Part shown: positions 1 to 6,703 of the stretch, piece by piece | Layout: every line of letters begins with the position of its first letter | How positions within the stretch are numbered: position 1 is the first letter of the stretch | Virus record (IMG/VR): IMGVR_UViG_3300032326_001081 | Location: 1 to 37,734 of that record | From: a virus | Strand: one strand, 5' to 3' | Length of the DNA stretch: 37,734 nt | Position numbers and translations under genes: made by a program | The notes under the pieces: model-generated | Database searches by the model: none | The model's input: only the letters and a program-made list of their open reading frames with translations | What the model was told of the DNA's origin: nothing

Positions 1-36
1 GAGGCCGTGGGTTCGAATCCCGCTACCCCGACCAGC
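1..36 (+). repeat. attL: attL: 36-bp direct repeat, 3' end of a tRNA gene (probably tRNA-Pro)
   Basis: These 36 bases recur exactly at 37699-37734. They fold as a tRNA 3' end: T-stem 7-11 pairing with 19-23, T-loop TTCGAAT at 12-18, acceptor strand 24-30 (TACCCCG), discriminator A31 and encoded CCA at 32-34. The matching 5' acceptor strand would be CGGGGTA. A C1-G72 pair with A73 is typical of bacterial tRNA-Pro, so proline is the best guess, but the anticodon lies outside the window. The intact tRNA should continue to the left of base 1, which makes this the copy that keeps the host tRNA functional. Confidence 0.9.
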
Positions 37-159
37 GCAAGCGATTGACGGGCAACGAGCGGCGAGAATTTGGGGATGTGGTGCGGGCGGCGTGTGACAG
101 GCTTTGTGCCAATCGATTTCGAAATTGCAGGTTTGTTGGAAATGCGGGAGGGTGCGCGC

Positions 160-384
160 ATGGAAGAGTTTGAGAACCCGATGCGGCCACGGAACCCGGT
201 TGGGAAACGAATGGCCAAGGCATTGTTGGCCTGCTTCGTGGCAATACTTGGCGGGTTGGGAGTGGTCTGGGTGTTAGGTCTATGTGGGCTTCCTGGGAAA
301 ATGGTTAGCGCCGCCGTGTCGGTGTTGCCAATGGTCGGAATCGGCGCTGCGGTGATCGCTTGGAAAGAGACTGCGCCAAAGTGA
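160..384 (+). CDS. small two-TM membrane protein
   Basis: A 74-residue protein with two hydrophobic segments, one around residues 20-40 (AKALLACFVAILGGLGVVW) and one around 50-68, and a charged N-terminus. I chose the ATG at 160 because GGGAGG sits 8 bases upstream; an in-frame ATG at 70 lacks such a site. The stop overlaps the next start (TGATG), so the two genes form a pair. They lie between attL and the repressor, outside the lytic modules, where lysogenic-conversion or superinfection-exclusion genes often sit. I recognise no family; a role at the host inner membrane in the lysogen is inference. Confidence 0.55.
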   Translation: MEEFENPMRPRNPVGKRMAKALLACFVAILGGLGVVWVLGLCGLPGKMVSAAVSVLPMVGIGAAVIAWKETAPK

Positions 385-773
385 TGAACAAGCCGCTTTT
401 CATTTTGCTGGCGGTGATGGGTTCAATCGGAGTGGCGGCATCGATTCATTTCGCATTCTGGCCTGTTTGGTGGATTGTGGAACGCGCAAGATCCCGGAAA
501 GTGCGGGCCATCAGCACGCTGTTAGGAGTGTGCGGAATGGCTGGATGGTGTCAGATATTCACGCTGTTTGAGGAGCGAGCATTGCCGCGGAGCTTTGGCT
601 TAAATGTTTGGCTTACTGCTGGTGTTTTAGGGGTGATTTGCGCGGCTGCGCAAAGGGCGGAAACATTGGCTGAGCTTCAAGGCAAGATCGAGTATCGAAG
701 CGGGAAGCCTCAATGGAAGAAGAAGCCGAGATATAGGGAGCCGTTTCAACCTGGAACGGACCGCGGGCAATAA
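384..773 (+). CDS. membrane protein, about three TM segments
   Basis: A 129-residue protein that starts inside the stop codon of the preceding gene (TGATG), which suggests translational coupling. Hydrophobic stretches lie near residues 4-28, 42-62 and 76-94, followed by a basic, hydrophilic tail rich in Lys, Arg and Pro that is probably cytoplasmic. It faces the leftward repressor gene tail to tail, with 45 bases between and no clear terminator. I do not recognise the family. Its place beside attL, away from replication and virion genes, suits a gene expressed in the lysogen, but no promoter is obvious. Confidence 0.55.
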   Translation: MNKPLFILLAVMGSIGVAASIHFAFWPVWWIVERARSRKVRAISTLLGVCGMAGWCQIFTLFEERALPRSFGLNVWLTAGVLGVICAAAQRAETLAELQGKIEYRSGKPQWKKKPRYREPFQPGTDRGQ

Positions 774-818
774 CGGCACGGGTGGAACGGGATTGGAGCC
801 GGTGGGAGGCCCGGCAAA

Positions 819-1190
819 TCACTCTCCCCGGCGCTTGGCGCGGTAGTCGGCTGGATCTTCGGCCACTTTGAGCGTGCGGGGAGTAATCTCCTCGGCCAAG
901 GTGTTGAGCCCTTCAATGGCCCAATCTTCGATCAGCAGGCCAGCGTCCAGGGCGGCTTGATTCCATGCGCGCAACTCCTCGGGCGTCGGGCGGATGATGA
1001 GACCCGACAAGCGGCCGGAAGCGTGTGCATCCCATTCCGCCATGATCTGGCGGAGATGGTCGAATTTTCGAGCCGGAACGCCACTGGACCGCCAGTTGCG
1101 GATGGTTTGCGCCTGAACTCCGAGGCGCGCGGCTACTTCCGCCGCCGTCAGGCCCTTGGCGTCCATCCATTGAATCAATTCGTGGGTCAC
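819..1190 (-). CDS. helix-turn-helix repressor (CI-position)
   Basis: A 123-residue protein. The N-terminus has a clear helix-turn-helix around residues 14-38 (AAEVAARLGVQAQTIRNWR) of the Cro/CI or MerR-like type; the rest is acidic and alpha-helical, with no Ser-Lys LexA-type peptidase domain visible. The only leftward gene of the left arm, it faces a rightward early operon across a region with operator-like inverted repeats, which is the layout of a lysogeny repressor. The start is uncertain: I take GTG at 1190 because it keeps the first helix complete; an internal ATG at 1166 is possible and neither has a convincing Shine-Dalgarno site. Without a peptidase domain, induction may not be by RecA-driven self-cleavage. 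Confidence 0.7.
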   Translation of the reverse strand: MTHELIQWMDAKGLTAAEVAARLGVQAQTIRNWRSSGVPARKFDHLRQIMAEWDAHASGRLSGLIIRPTPEELRAWNQAALDAGLLIEDWAIEGLNTLAEEITPRTLKVAEDPADYRAKRRGE

Positions 1191-1200
1191 GCGGCTTGAG

Positions 1201-1259
1201 TATCCCGAAAAATGATTTCCCGCAAACTTTTTTGTTGCGCCGTGTCCGTTTTCGGGATA
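1201..1259. promoter_or_regulatory. operator-like inverted repeat in the repressor/early intergenic region
   Basis: TATCCCGAAAA at 1201-1211 is matched exactly by its reverse complement TTTTCGGGATA at 1249-1259. A related half-site, ATACCGAAAC, follows at about 1265-1274. These ATnCCGAAA-type sites lie between the leftward repressor (start 1190) and the rightward early operon (start 1287), where lambdoid operators sit. The matching arms are seen directly; binding by the 819-1190 protein is inference. A weak promoter-like TTGTTG lies at about 1232 with GATAGC about 18 bases downstream. Confidence 0.6.
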
Positions 1260-1286
1260 GCTCAATACCGAAACGATACACCAGCG

Positions 1287-1439
1287 ATGACTGCAACTCT
1301 CCAATTCGACCCGGAACTCTACAGCGAAAAGGCGCTCAAGCTGATTCTGGCGACGGCACAACGGGAAGGCTGCACGCCTGCGGAGGCCGTCGTGAAAATC
1401 CTCAACGAGTGGGCCAAGCGGAAAAAGCGCGCGGCCTGA
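1287..1439 (+). CDS. small protein at the cro position
   Basis: A 50-residue protein, first gene of the rightward early operon, directly opposite the repressor. It has an amphipathic helical core (residues 14-45, ALKLILATAQREGCTPAEAV) and a very basic end (KRKKRAA), a size and composition seen in ribbon-helix-helix or Cro-like DNA-binding peptides, although I cannot assign a family. I chose the ATG at 1287; an upstream in-frame ATG at 1212 would translate the operator region and is unlikely. There is no clear Shine-Dalgarno site, so translation could start close to the transcript's 5' end. Confidence 0.5.
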   Translation: MTATLQFDPELYSEKALKLILATAQREGCTPAEAVVKILNEWAKRKKRAA

Positions 1440-1467
1440 ACGAATCACCCGAACCCACACCCCTGCC

Positions 1468-1659
1468 ATGGAAGAGAAAGCGAAACTTGAAACGGCAATC
1501 CTCGAAAGCATCCAAGATCTGGACGCGGCCCGCGCGGCATTGGAATACACGCTGGCCCGGCTCAAGGCCGGCGAGATCACGACGGAACAGGCCACGACGC
1601 TGCGGGCGAATTACTGCCGGTGCCTCGCCCGCATCGCGAAAGAAGGGGGGGCGAGGTGA
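1468..1659 (+). CDS. small helical early protein
   Basis: A 63-residue, almost wholly alpha-helical protein (KLETAILESIQDLDAARAAL) with a coiled-coil-like pattern and a KAGEITTEQA turn in the middle. Its stop overlaps the next start (GTGA at 1656-1659). It contains two cysteines close together (CRCLA). I recognise no family; it is most likely a small regulatory or host-takeover peptide of the early operon. Confidence 0.5.
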   Translation: MEEKAKLETAILESIQDLDAARAALEYTLARLKAGEITTEQATTLRANYCRCLARIAKEGGAR

Positions 1660-1937
1660 AGGCTTTCCAGTGGGTGGAAACTTCCGGGCTGGTGGCGTCG
1701 GCGCGTGGGTGCGCGTCCGACATGACTTCATCTGCCATCAGCCCGGATACCGCCGTCTCCCTGGGCTTCGTGCCGTTGCTGCTGGCGCTGCTGGCCGTGG
1801 CATTGGCGGGCTTTGTGATCGGCTACGCCTTGAGCGATGCCCGGCAGCGTGAGCGCCGCCGCCGCCGGTGGTCAACGATGCAGGACCATTCCGACAAGTG
1901 GGCACCGAAGCGGGGCAGCTTCGACGGTGCCAAATAG
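1656..1937 (+). CDS. single-TM protein with basic cytoplasmic region
   Basis: A 93-residue protein with one strong membrane segment near residues 32-54 (LGFVPLLLALLAVALAGFVI), followed by a run of arginines (QRERRRRRW) that would anchor the C-terminal half in the cytoplasm. I start it at GTG 1656, which overlaps the previous stop and follows a purine-rich GAAGGGGGGG; an internal ATG at 1722 is an alternative and would begin just ahead of the membrane segment. The function is unknown. Confidence 0.45.
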   Translation: MKAFQWVETSGLVASARGCASDMTSSAISPDTAVSLGFVPLLLALLAVALAGFVIGYALSDARQRERRRRRWSTMQDHSDKWAPKRGSFDGAK

Positions 1938-1962
1938 AATCTCAATTGAAAGCGCATGAAAC

Positions 1963-2196
1963 ATGAACAAGCTACAGCTAACAGCACTCGGCCAAGCGGT
2001 TTGGCTGAGCAGGACGGCCGCTCAAATCTACTCGGGATTGTCCCGCGCAACGATCGATCGGGCGGTGTCTCAGAAGAAAATCGAGAGTATCAAGAAGGGG
2101 CGGAGGCGGTTGCTCCGGCGGGAATCTTTGGAGACCTGGATTCGCTCCGACGAATGGCTGGAACGGCCGGAGCCGGTGGCAGCGGACGGGGACTGA
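1963..2196 (+). CDS. excisionase/HTH_17-like DNA-binding protein
   Basis: A 77-residue protein matching the helix-turn-helix 17 (MerR/AlpA/excisionase) pattern: WLSRTAAQIYSGLSRATIDR for the helix-turn-helix, then a basic wing (IKKGRRRLLRRESLETWI). This is the usual form of phage excisionases and AlpA-type regulators. It could control integrase directionality or early transcription; it is the only good excisionase candidate in the window, although it lies far from the integrase on the prophage map. In the circular phage genome the two are about 2-4 kb apart across attP. The assignment to the fold is firm, the role is inferred. Confidence 0.7.
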   Translation: MNKLQLTALGQAVWLSRTAAQIYSGLSRATIDRAVSQKKIESIKKGRRRLLRRESLETWIRSDEWLERPEPVAADGD

Positions 2197-2462
2197 CCTC
2201 GGCCCGGCATCAAGTGGCACTGTGGCAGCGGCTGAATCGCCGGGAAATCCAACTGGAGGACGCGGAAGTGGAGCTGTCGCGCACTTGGCTGCTGGCGGAT
2301 GAGGATCGAAGCGAGGAACTGGCGCACGTGCGGCGGCTGCTATCGCGGGCCACGGCGCTGCGCGAGGCGGTGAACGGTCGGGAAGCGGTGACGCTGCCGA
2401 TCTGCAGGCCGTGCTGGGGGCCGATCTGCCTGGGCATGGGACAGGAAAGGGGGCTGCCATGA
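2154..2462 (+). CDS. hypothetical early protein, helical
   Basis: A 102-residue protein that overlaps the end of the excisionase-like gene by 43 bases and the next gene by an ATGA. The middle (residues 24-80) is a charged helix with coiled-coil character (LNRREIQLEDAEVELSRTW). The C-terminus has a short CxxCxGPIC pattern. No family recognised. Support comes from the ATGA junction at 2459-2462 and from filling the operon without a gap. The start at 2154 is the first ATG in frame after the preceding gene's core. Confidence 0.45.
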   Translation: MAGTAGAGGSGRGLTSARHQVALWQRLNRREIQLEDAEVELSRTWLLADEDRSEELAHVRRLLSRATALREAVNGREAVTLPICRPCWGPICLGMGQERGLP

Positions 2463-2725
2463 CGAAGCGTGACGCGGTGCGCGGCGGGTTTGTCCCGCCG
2501 GAGAATGGCAGCCATGAGGCGGTGGTGGCGGAATACTCTGACGAGCTGCTGGTGGCGGTGATCGCGGATTGCGGACGCCGGAACCTACGAGACCAGCGGA
2601 ACCACGAAACACGCTGGCTCTCCGAAAGGATGAGCGCGGCCCGATTCGAGCGGCGCAAGCGGCAGGCGGCGGGCACGTGGACGCTGGAACTTCCCAAGCG
2701 GGGTAAGAAAGGGGGAGGCAAATGA
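2459..2725 (+). CDS. hypothetical early protein, basic C-terminus
   Basis: An 88-residue protein joined by ATGA overlaps to the genes on both sides (2459-2462 and 2722-2725). An acidic/hydrophobic segment (AEYSDELLVAVIADCGRR) is followed by an arginine-rich helix and a lysine/glycine tail (KRGKKGGGK), suggesting nucleic-acid contact. I do not recognise the family. Confidence 0.5.
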   Translation: MTKRDAVRGGFVPPENGSHEAVVAEYSDELLVAVIADCGRRNLRDQRNHETRWLSERMSAARFERRKRQAAGTWTLELPKRGKKGGGK

Positions 2726-2988
2726 GCTGGCAGGCTTTCACGGTGGCAGCGGAGGCGGATGTGAGCGTGAACGGCGCGCGCATCCTCCTGCTGGTGGGGG
2801 AAGCACCCATGTTGCTCTCTGCTCTTTCGAAGAGCTTGGGAATCGTGCCGGCGTCGGTCGCCAACCTGGTGAACCGGATGGAAGGCATGGGACTGCTGGA
2901 GACGGTGCCGGCGACGGATGCACGCGCGCGGCCGGTCCAGGCCACGGCGGAGGGAATGAAACTTCGAACCCGACTTTTGGAGGCATGA
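2722..2988 (+). CDS. MarR-like winged-helix protein
   Basis: An 88-residue protein with a winged-helix layout: a helix, then SALSKSLGIVPASVANLVNR as helix-turn-helix, the MarR-typical follow-on MEGMGLLETV, and a wing with DARARPVQAT then AEGMKL. It is close to the core of MarR regulators but lacks their long flanking dimerisation helices, so it is a minimal version. It is coupled by ATGA on both sides. A role in regulating the early operon or in replication loading is inference. Confidence 0.6.
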   Translation: MSWQAFTVAAEADVSVNGARILLLVGEAPMLLSALSKSLGIVPASVANLVNRMEGMGLLETVPATDARARPVQATAEGMKLRTRLLEA

Positions 2989-3584
2989 ACGGCAAGCAGG
3001 AAAGCCCGGAACCCAAGCCGGAAAAAACGCGATACCCGGAAATTGTGGCGCTGCGCGTGGCGAGTGAAATCGGCGCGCGCCTGAGCCCTGCATGTGAGCG
3101 GATCGTGATCGCGGGAAGCCTGCGGCGGCGGAAGCCAACCGTGGGAGATATCGAGATCCTTTTCATCCCGCGCATGGTCACGGAACCCGTGGGGCTTTTC
3201 GACACGCGGGAGGTTCCGGCCACGGATGCGGTGCTTGACGCGATGCTGGCGGAAGGAGTGCTGGGCAAGCGTCCGCTGCAAACCAAGGCGGGGACGGCGT
3301 GGGGCGCGCTGAACAAGCTGGCGGTGCATTTGCCAAGCGGGATCCCGGTGGATCTTTTCCGCACGACGGCGGAAAGCTGGGCGAACTATCTCGTTTGCCG
3401 GACAGGCCCGGCGGATTCGAACACGCGGATTGCCACGGCGGCGCAGCGCCGGGGGTATCGGTGGCAGCCATATGGGGCGGGCTTTGTGGATCTTGGCACC
3501 GGGAAGCTGTTCCCGATGGCGAGCGAGCGGGAGGTTTTCGAGTTTGTCGGGATGGAATACCTCGAACCCTGGGACAGAAAATGA
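2985..3584 (+). CDS. PolX/Pol-beta-type nucleotidyltransferase
   Basis: A 199-residue protein with the hallmarks of the family X polymerase palm: GSLRRRKPTVGDIEIL at residues 44-59 (GS signature, first two carboxylates D55 and E57) and a third carboxylate in PVDLF (D123). The C-terminal part resembles the PolX thumb (YLVCRTGPADSNTRIA, then EREVFEFVGMEYLEP). It lacks the N-terminal 8-kDa/HhH lyase domain and the C-terminal PHP nuclease of bacterial PolX. The second carboxylate is Glu instead of the usual Asp. It probably adds nucleotides at gaps or ends during phage DNA processing. It is coupled by ATGA to a predicted nuclease downstream, suggesting a joint role. Confidence 0.8.
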   Translation: MNGKQESPEPKPEKTRYPEIVALRVASEIGARLSPACERIVIAGSLRRRKPTVGDIEILFIPRMVTEPVGLFDTREVPATDAVLDAMLAEGVLGKRPLQTKAGTAWGALNKLAVHLPSGIPVDLFRTTAESWANYLVCRTGPADSNTRIATAAQRRGYRWQPYGAGFVDLGTGKLFPMASEREVFEFVGMEYLEPWDRK

Positions 3585-4066
3585 ACCTGAGACCTGATCG
3601 GATACAAATCCCCCGGCGGAGAGCAAGCGAGCGAGGGGCACGCTACAAGGCGGAGCTGGCGCTGATCCTGCAAACCATTTTCGGCCGCGACAAGGTGCAG
3701 GCGGAATTCCGTTTCCACGAGGTCCGGCAATGGCGGTTTGACTGGGCGGTGCCGGAGCTGCGCGTGGCCGTCGAGTATGACGGGCACGGAACGACCGGGC
3801 GAATGAAGCGGAAGGGGCCACAAGCGGAGGCATCCGGCGACGCTGCCGGCGCCGCTGCCGGCGATGCGGTGGGAGGCCATGGAAGCGTGGGCGGGCTGGC
3901 GAAGGATGCTGAGAAGGGGAACGCGGCGGCACTGGCCGGGTGGCGTGTTCTGCGCTTCACGGCGCTGCATTTCTGCGGGCGGTCGAGGAACCGCCACAAG
4001 CTCCGGGCACCCATGGAGGTGATCGAGGAGCTGGCAAAAACTCTCCGGGAAACACCCGGGATCTGA
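3581..4066 (+). CDS. PD-(D/E)XK-like endonuclease
   Basis: A 161-residue protein. The core strand pattern FRFHEVRQWRFDWAVPEL then RVAVEYDGHG gives D54 and E65/D67, as in small phage nucleases of the PD-(D/E)XK/Vsr-like group, and GWRVLRFTALHF near 120-131 is the typical late strand. Residues 72-105 are a Gly/Ala-rich low-complexity insert with repeated codons, probably a disordered loop. The lysine of the motif is not in the standard position, so catalysis is likely but not certain. It starts within the stop of the PolX-like gene (ATGA). A Holliday-junction or nicking role would fit its operon but is inference. Confidence 0.65.
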   Translation: MNLRPDRIQIPRRRASERGARYKAELALILQTIFGRDKVQAEFRFHEVRQWRFDWAVPELRVAVEYDGHGTTGRMKRKGPQAEASGDAAGAAAGDAVGGHGSVGGLAKDAEKGNAAALAGWRVLRFTALHFCGRSRNRHKLRAPMEVIEELAKTLRETPGI

Positions 4067-4069
4067 AAC

Positions 4070-4462
4070 ATGAAAACGAACACGAAACCGAAAGACGAAA
4101 AGGCGGTGGATGAGCAATCCAACACGCTGGTGGACTTGCTCCGCACTCACCGAAAGGGCTGCGCCGCGGCGCTGGGCTCGAAATACCTCGATGCAGTGAC
4201 CGCCGCGGTGGTCGAGCGAGGAGGGACCGGGGAAATCACCATGACGGTGAAAGTCAAAGCCTGCTCTGAAAACGAGCTGCGCGTGGAGATCCAGGTGAAG
4301 CCGCCCAAGCTGCCCACCGAGAAACTGCCGGAAGGCGTCTATTTCTACGACGACACGGCGGAGCACCCGCGCCTGCTCAAGAGCGATCCCCGGCAAGCGG
4401 AATTGCCGCTGCGTGAGGTCGAGAAACCCAAGCAAGAACTTCGGGAAGTGGCCAACGGCTGA
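4070..4462 (+). CDS. hypothetical early protein
   Basis: A 130-residue hydrophilic protein starting 4 bases after the nuclease gene. The middle (residues 60-85, ITMTVKVKACSENELRVEIQ) looks like paired beta strands; the C-terminus is charged with a proline-rich stretch (KPPKLPTEKLPEGVYFYDD) and repeated REVEKPKQELREV. It directly precedes the DUF2303-like gene. A small DNA-binding accessory protein is possible; there is no recognisable catalytic motif. Confidence 0.55.
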   Translation: MKTNTKPKDEKAVDEQSNTLVDLLRTHRKGCAAALGSKYLDAVTAAVVERGGTGEITMTVKVKACSENELRVEIQVKPPKLPTEKLPEGVYFYDDTAEHPRLLKSDPRQAELPLREVEKPKQELREVANG

Positions 4463-4494
4463 ACCTTCCCGCCAACCAAGAAAGAAACGGAATC

Positions 4495-5346
4495 ATGAAC
4501 GATACAGACAACGCCATGCTGGCGGCATTCAAGGCCGGCGAGAAAGGGAGCGATCCTAAGATCTGCGAGGCGACGGAACAGATTTTCATGCGCGAGGGTT
4601 TTCGGGCCATCGATGTAAGCAAGGAGCTGCTTCGCGTCCGCAAGGCGGATGAACCCGGACCGACGAACGCGGCCGGAACGATGCAATGCCTGACGCCGGA
4701 GTCATTTGTGGCGGCGGTGAAAGACCACCACGATGTCCGCTCTGCGATCTTCGCGGATTCGGAAAACGGCGTGGTGGTCTGCGTCTTCGACTACCTCGAA
4801 CGCGGCGGCGCGCCGACGCATGGCGAGGATGAGCGGGATAAGGGCTGGGGCCAGCATCGCGCGGAAATCCGTTTTGAGCGGTCGCGCAAGCTCAAGGAGT
4901 GGCTCAAGCTGACTGAGGCTGTTTCGCAACTGTCCTTTGCCGAGTTTATCGAAGACCATCTGGACGATGTTGTGGACCCGAAAGGGGACGATCTGCTGGC
5001 GCTGGCAACGGATCTCGAGGCATCGTCGACCGGCTCATTCAAGGGCAAGGTGAACCTCGCCAACGGGAGCACCCAGCTTGCATTCTCGCACGACACGGAA
5101 ACGACCGTGGAAGTGCCCAAGGAAATCGCCCTGGGCATCCCGCTTTTCGAGCACCATGCGGGCTATCGGCTGCGCGCCCGGCTGCGCTGGCGGCATGCCC
5201 AAGGCACGCTGTCGTTCCGCCTGCTGTTCCCGACGCTGCAGGATGCGCTGGAACAAGAATTCGAACGCATCGTGCAGGAAATGGAAGCAGGCACCGGGCT
5301 TCCGTTCTACCGCGGGCGGCTGGCGCTGCCGTGGGATGCATCCTGA
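4495..5346 (+). CDS. DUF2303-like phage protein
   Basis: A 283-residue protein with the order of conserved features I associate with DUF2303, a family of phage and prophage early proteins: an early catalytic-looking SFVAAVKDHHDVRSAIF, a histidine-rich HRAEIRFERSRKLKEWLKL, then LSFAEFIEDHLDDVVDP, and the C-terminal half with IPLFEHHAGYRLRARLRWR and a closing FYRGRLALPW. The family is found near recombination and exonuclease genes in temperate phages, and here it lies before a DnaQ-like exonuclease. The biochemical function of the family is not established. A terminator-like hairpin follows. Confidence 0.75.
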   Translation: MNDTDNAMLAAFKAGEKGSDPKICEATEQIFMREGFRAIDVSKELLRVRKADEPGPTNAAGTMQCLTPESFVAAVKDHHDVRSAIFADSENGVVVCVFDYLERGGAPTHGEDERDKGWGQHRAEIRFERSRKLKEWLKLTEAVSQLSFAEFIEDHLDDVVDPKGDDLLALATDLEASSTGSFKGKVNLANGSTQLAFSHDTETTVEVPKEIALGIPLFEHHAGYRLRARLRWRHAQGTLSFRLLFPTLQDALEQEFERIVQEMEAGTGLPFYRGRLALPWDAS

Positions 5347-5374
5347 GCGATTGACGGGAATACCCGATTGACCC

Positions 5375-5406
5375 ACCCGCCGAGTCCGCAAGGGCCGGCG
5401 GGTTTT
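5375..5406 (+). terminator. terminator-like hairpin after the DUF2303-like gene
   Basis: ACCCGCCG (5375-5382) pairs with CGGCGGGT (5396-5403) around a 13-base loop and is followed by a short TTTT. The T-run is brief, so it is probably a partial terminator or attenuator inside the early operon. Confidence 0.5.
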
Positions 5407-5424
5407 GGGGTGAAGGCATGAAAC

Positions 5425-5643
5425 ATGAAGGAGACCATGGAACAATTGGCGCTGGCAACATACAGGCTAGCGGAGGGGCAAGCGGCAATCCGGAGGAACG
5501 AATGCCCGGCGAGGCATTTGCAAGCGGCGGCGGCAATTCTGGCGAAGGAGCATGCGCGACTGAAAGCGATCGAGGAGGCGAAGCCGAAGCCGAAGCCGGA
5601 CTGGCGACGGCTGGCGCTGCCCTCGGGTGGACGGATATCATGA
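5425..5643 (+). CDS. small helical protein upstream of exonuclease
   Basis: A 72-residue protein rich in alanine and charged residues, probably helical (LQAAAAILAKEHARLKAIEE) with a KPKPKP linker. I start it at ATG 5425, which has GAAGG 8 bases upstream; the ATG at 5437 has its purine run too close. The stop overlaps the exonuclease start (ATGA at 5640-5643). The function is unknown. Confidence 0.5.
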   Translation: MKETMEQLALATYRLAEGQAAIRRNECPARHLQAAAAILAKEHARLKAIEEAKPKPKPDWRRLALPSGGRIS

Positions 5644-6146
5644 TTGATCTGGAAACGCTGAGCACGTCCCCGGCGGCGGCGATCATTTCGGCGGCGGCGG
5701 TGCCGTTTCTCCTGCATGAAGGGCTGACCGGCGGCGGCGGTCATTGGCTGCTGGATGGCAATGACGGCGAGCGCGACGACGAGACGCTGGCATGGGCGGA
5801 GAAAAACGGGACTTGGCCGCACGCGGAAGGCGCGGCGCTTATCTCGGAAAAGGCGCTGCTGCTGGTGCTGCGTGAAGTGGTCTGCAAGTGGGGAGGTGAG
5901 TGGGCTCCGACGATCTGGATATGGGGCGCGGATTTCGACTCTCCCATTTTGAAGTCTGCGGCGGTGCGGCAAAATATGAGGATGCCGTGGCAATACTGGC
6001 ACGTGTCTTGCGCGCGCACGGCGTGGAAGCTCGCATTTGGCAACCAGCCCCGTCCGAAGCGCGATCATAACCCGCTCCGCGACTGTTACGCCGCGATCCA
6101 GGACCTGCGTTTGGCGGTGCAAAAGCTGGGAGGGCTGCGCGCATGA
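5640..6146 (+). CDS. DnaQ-like 3'-5' exonuclease (Rv2179c-like)
   Basis: A 168-residue protein opening with MIDLETLSTSPAAAIISAA, the ExoI DxE motif (D3, E5) of DEDD exonucleases in the form used by phage and Rv2179c-like exonucleases. The second acidic motif is in WGADFDSPILKSA and a late H/D motif is in DHNPLRDCYAAI. The length fits a stand-alone exonuclease domain. I start at the ATG in the ATGA overlap because the catalytic DxE must be N-terminal. It probably degrades single-stranded DNA or RNA ends during phage replication or recombination. Confidence 0.85.
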   Translation: MIDLETLSTSPAAAIISAAAVPFLLHEGLTGGGGHWLLDGNDGERDDETLAWAEKNGTWPHAEGAALISEKALLLVLREVVCKWGGEWAPTIWIWGADFDSPILKSAAVRQNMRMPWQYWHVSCARTAWKLAFGNQPRPKRDHNPLRDCYAAIQDLRLAVQKLGGLRA

Positions 6147-6703
6147 CGAGCATTCCCCATCCTGTGCGGGTCGAGGCGCTGGCGGATTTCATGCATCCGG
6201 ACCGGGAGCATGTTTTCGGGCAGGCGTTTCGATGGGGCCGGGATCACGGCGTGGCGAACGGATACCTTGCGCTGCGCGTGGAAACGGTGCTGGACTGCGA
6301 TCGGGAAAGCCCGGCGGCGGTGGCGCGGATCGAGGCGCTGCCGTGGGAGGATAGCGGCCCGAAAATGCTGCGGGACCCGGAGTGGAAAGCCATGGAGGAA
6401 CGCGCGCCCGGGCTGCGGAATGCCGGTGAAACGCGTTACTGGGCGAAGATGCCCGGCGAGGCCGGCGAGTGGTATCGGCGGACGCTCCGGCGGGTCAATA
6501 TCCGGCGGCATCAAGTATGCTTGGCGGAAGCGCAACTGATCGCGCGACTGCCGCGGGCGGAAGTGTGTCTGGATTCACCGCATGGCTGGCTGCGGTTTCG
6601 GTTCCGGGGCGGGGTGGGCTTGCTCCGGGCATTCTCGGGGAAGCTGGTGAGGGCGTGCGATTACACGCTGTGGAGGGCAAAGAATCAAAGCGAGCTTTTT
6701 TGA
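6143..6703 (+). CDS. hypothetical early protein
   Basis: A 186-residue protein joined by ATGA to the exonuclease gene and by TGAATG to the replication gene. It is tryptophan- and arginine-rich with several charged helices; the C-terminal region (RFRFRGGVGLLRAFSGK) is basic. No catalytic motif or family is evident. Its place between the exonuclease and the O-like protein suggests an accessory role in replication. Confidence 0.55.
   Translation: MTSIPHPVRVEALADFMHPDREHVFGQAFRWGRDHGVANGYLALRVETVLDCDRESPAAVARIEALPWEDSGPKMLRDPEWKAMEERAPGLRNAGETRYWAKMPGEAGEWYRRTLRRVNIRRHQVCLAEAQLIARLPRAEVCLDSPHGWLRFRFRGGVGLLRAFSGKLVRACDYTLWRAKNQSELF

Noticed and set aside
41-5358. A shared 12-base string, GCGATTGACGGG, at 41-52 and 5347-5358.
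   Set aside because: The match is short, has no partner at attR and sits in unrelated contexts, so chance is the simplest explanation.
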